From: Candidatus Hydrogenedentota bacterium
GTDB taxonomy: Bacteria; Hydrogenedentota; Hydrogenedentia; Hydrogenedentales; SLHB01
NCBI GenBank assembly: GCA_022706165.1
Contig: JAKJDA010000228.1
Coordinates: forward strand, 1 to 5,228
DNA length: 5,228 bases
Reading direction: 5' to 3'
The notes beneath the pieces were generated by a model. The model did no database searches. It saw only the letters and a list, made by a program, of their open reading frames with translations, and was not told where the DNA came from. Positions 5,029-5,228 of the stretch are shown here, piece by piece. Each line of letters starts with the position of its first letter. Within the stretch, counting starts at the first letter, position 1. A program made the translations under genes and the position numbers.

Positions 5029-5228
5029 TCACCCCTTCAACGCCCGCTGCATCAACGCCGGAATTTCATCGAAACGCGACGATTCATACAACCCCTGCTG
5101 CAGAAACATCCGCACCCCCGGCATGAACTTCAGCGCCGCATCGATGTCCGGATTGCTCCCGCTCACATACGCCCCAATATTCACCAAGTCTTCCGCGTCC
5201 CGGTACGTCGCCAAAATCCGCCGCATGC
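5029..5228 (-). CDS. fliI: Flagellum-specific ATPase FliI, C-terminal end only
   Basis: Only the last 65 complete codons and the stop are in the window; the gene continues past the right edge. FliI is the hexameric ATPase at the base of the flagellar type III export apparatus, related to the F1 beta subunit. The visible part is the C-terminal helical domain with the signature RDAEDLVNIGAYVSG (9-23 of the visible part), then SNPDIDAALKF and a helix ending in ALMQRALKG. The Walker motifs lie outside the window. The secretion ATPases of injectisomes have a similar tail, but the following flagellar genes settle the flagellar type. The stop lies six bases before the fliJ ATG, and the end of the gene carries the fliJ ribosome site. 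Confidence 0.93.
   Translation of the reverse strand, partial: MRRILATYRDAEDLVNIGAYVSGSNPDIDAALKFMPGVRMFLQQGLYESSRFDEIPALMQRALKG

Noticed and set aside
1..5228. Mobile element, CRISPR array, tRNA, toxin-antitoxin or defence genes
   Set aside because: All coding space is accounted for by flagellar genes on one strand; no long direct repeats, spacer arrays, tRNA-like folds or foreign-looking genes were seen.

Overview
The window is a compact stretch of a bacterial flagellar gene cluster. Every gene lies on the minus strand, so the window reads from its right end to its left. In transcription order it holds: the 3' end of fliI (export ATPase), fliJ, a MotE/YlxF/FlbB-like membrane coiled-coil gene, fliK (hook-length control), flgD (hook cap), a small conserved 'flagellar operon protein' gene (TIGR02530-type), and flgE (hook protein, cut by the left edge). 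I see no mobile element, RNA gene, CRISPR array or unrelated cargo.

Organism: the DNA is clearly GC-rich, and that is why long antisense open frames lie opposite nearly every gene. Shine-Dalgarno sites are strong, the best being AAAGGAGG(TG) before fliK and flgD. The order fliI-fliJ-(MgtE_N/coiled-coil gene)-fliK-flgD-(TIGR02530)-flgE is the layout known from Firmicutes fla/che operons, and it is shared in outline by spirochaetes and some deep-branching phyla. It is not the enterobacterial layout. The visible FlgE has no cysteine, which argues against the spirochaete type of cross-linked hook. I cannot name a genus or phylum with confidence; an uncultured GC-rich bacterium with a Firmicutes-like flagellar operon is a fair description.

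Layout: 5029-5228 fliI end; 4561-5022 fliJ; 4010-4564 motE-like, overlapping fliJ by ATGA; 3828-4009 a 182-base gap with several inverted repeats; 2157-3827 fliK; 2109-2156 a short gap with the flgD ribosome site; 1587-2108 flgD; 1186-1590 TIGR02530-type gene, overlapping flgD by ATGA; 1095-1185 a 91-base gap with GC-rich stem-loops; 1-1094 flgE. No gene-free stretch exceeds 300 bases.

How the genes work together: FliI and FliJ power and gate the flagellar type III export apparatus. The MotE-like protein probably sits in the inner membrane near the motor or export gate. FlgD caps the growing hook, FlgE polymerises beneath it, and FliK measures the hook and switches export specificity. The role of the TIGR02530-type protein is unknown. 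The two non-overlapping junctions that carry structured DNA (before fliK and before flgE) divide the operon into export/motor genes, hook-assembly genes and the highly expressed hook subunit. I found no convincing new system here; the unexplained parts are the TIGR02530 protein and the structured gaps.
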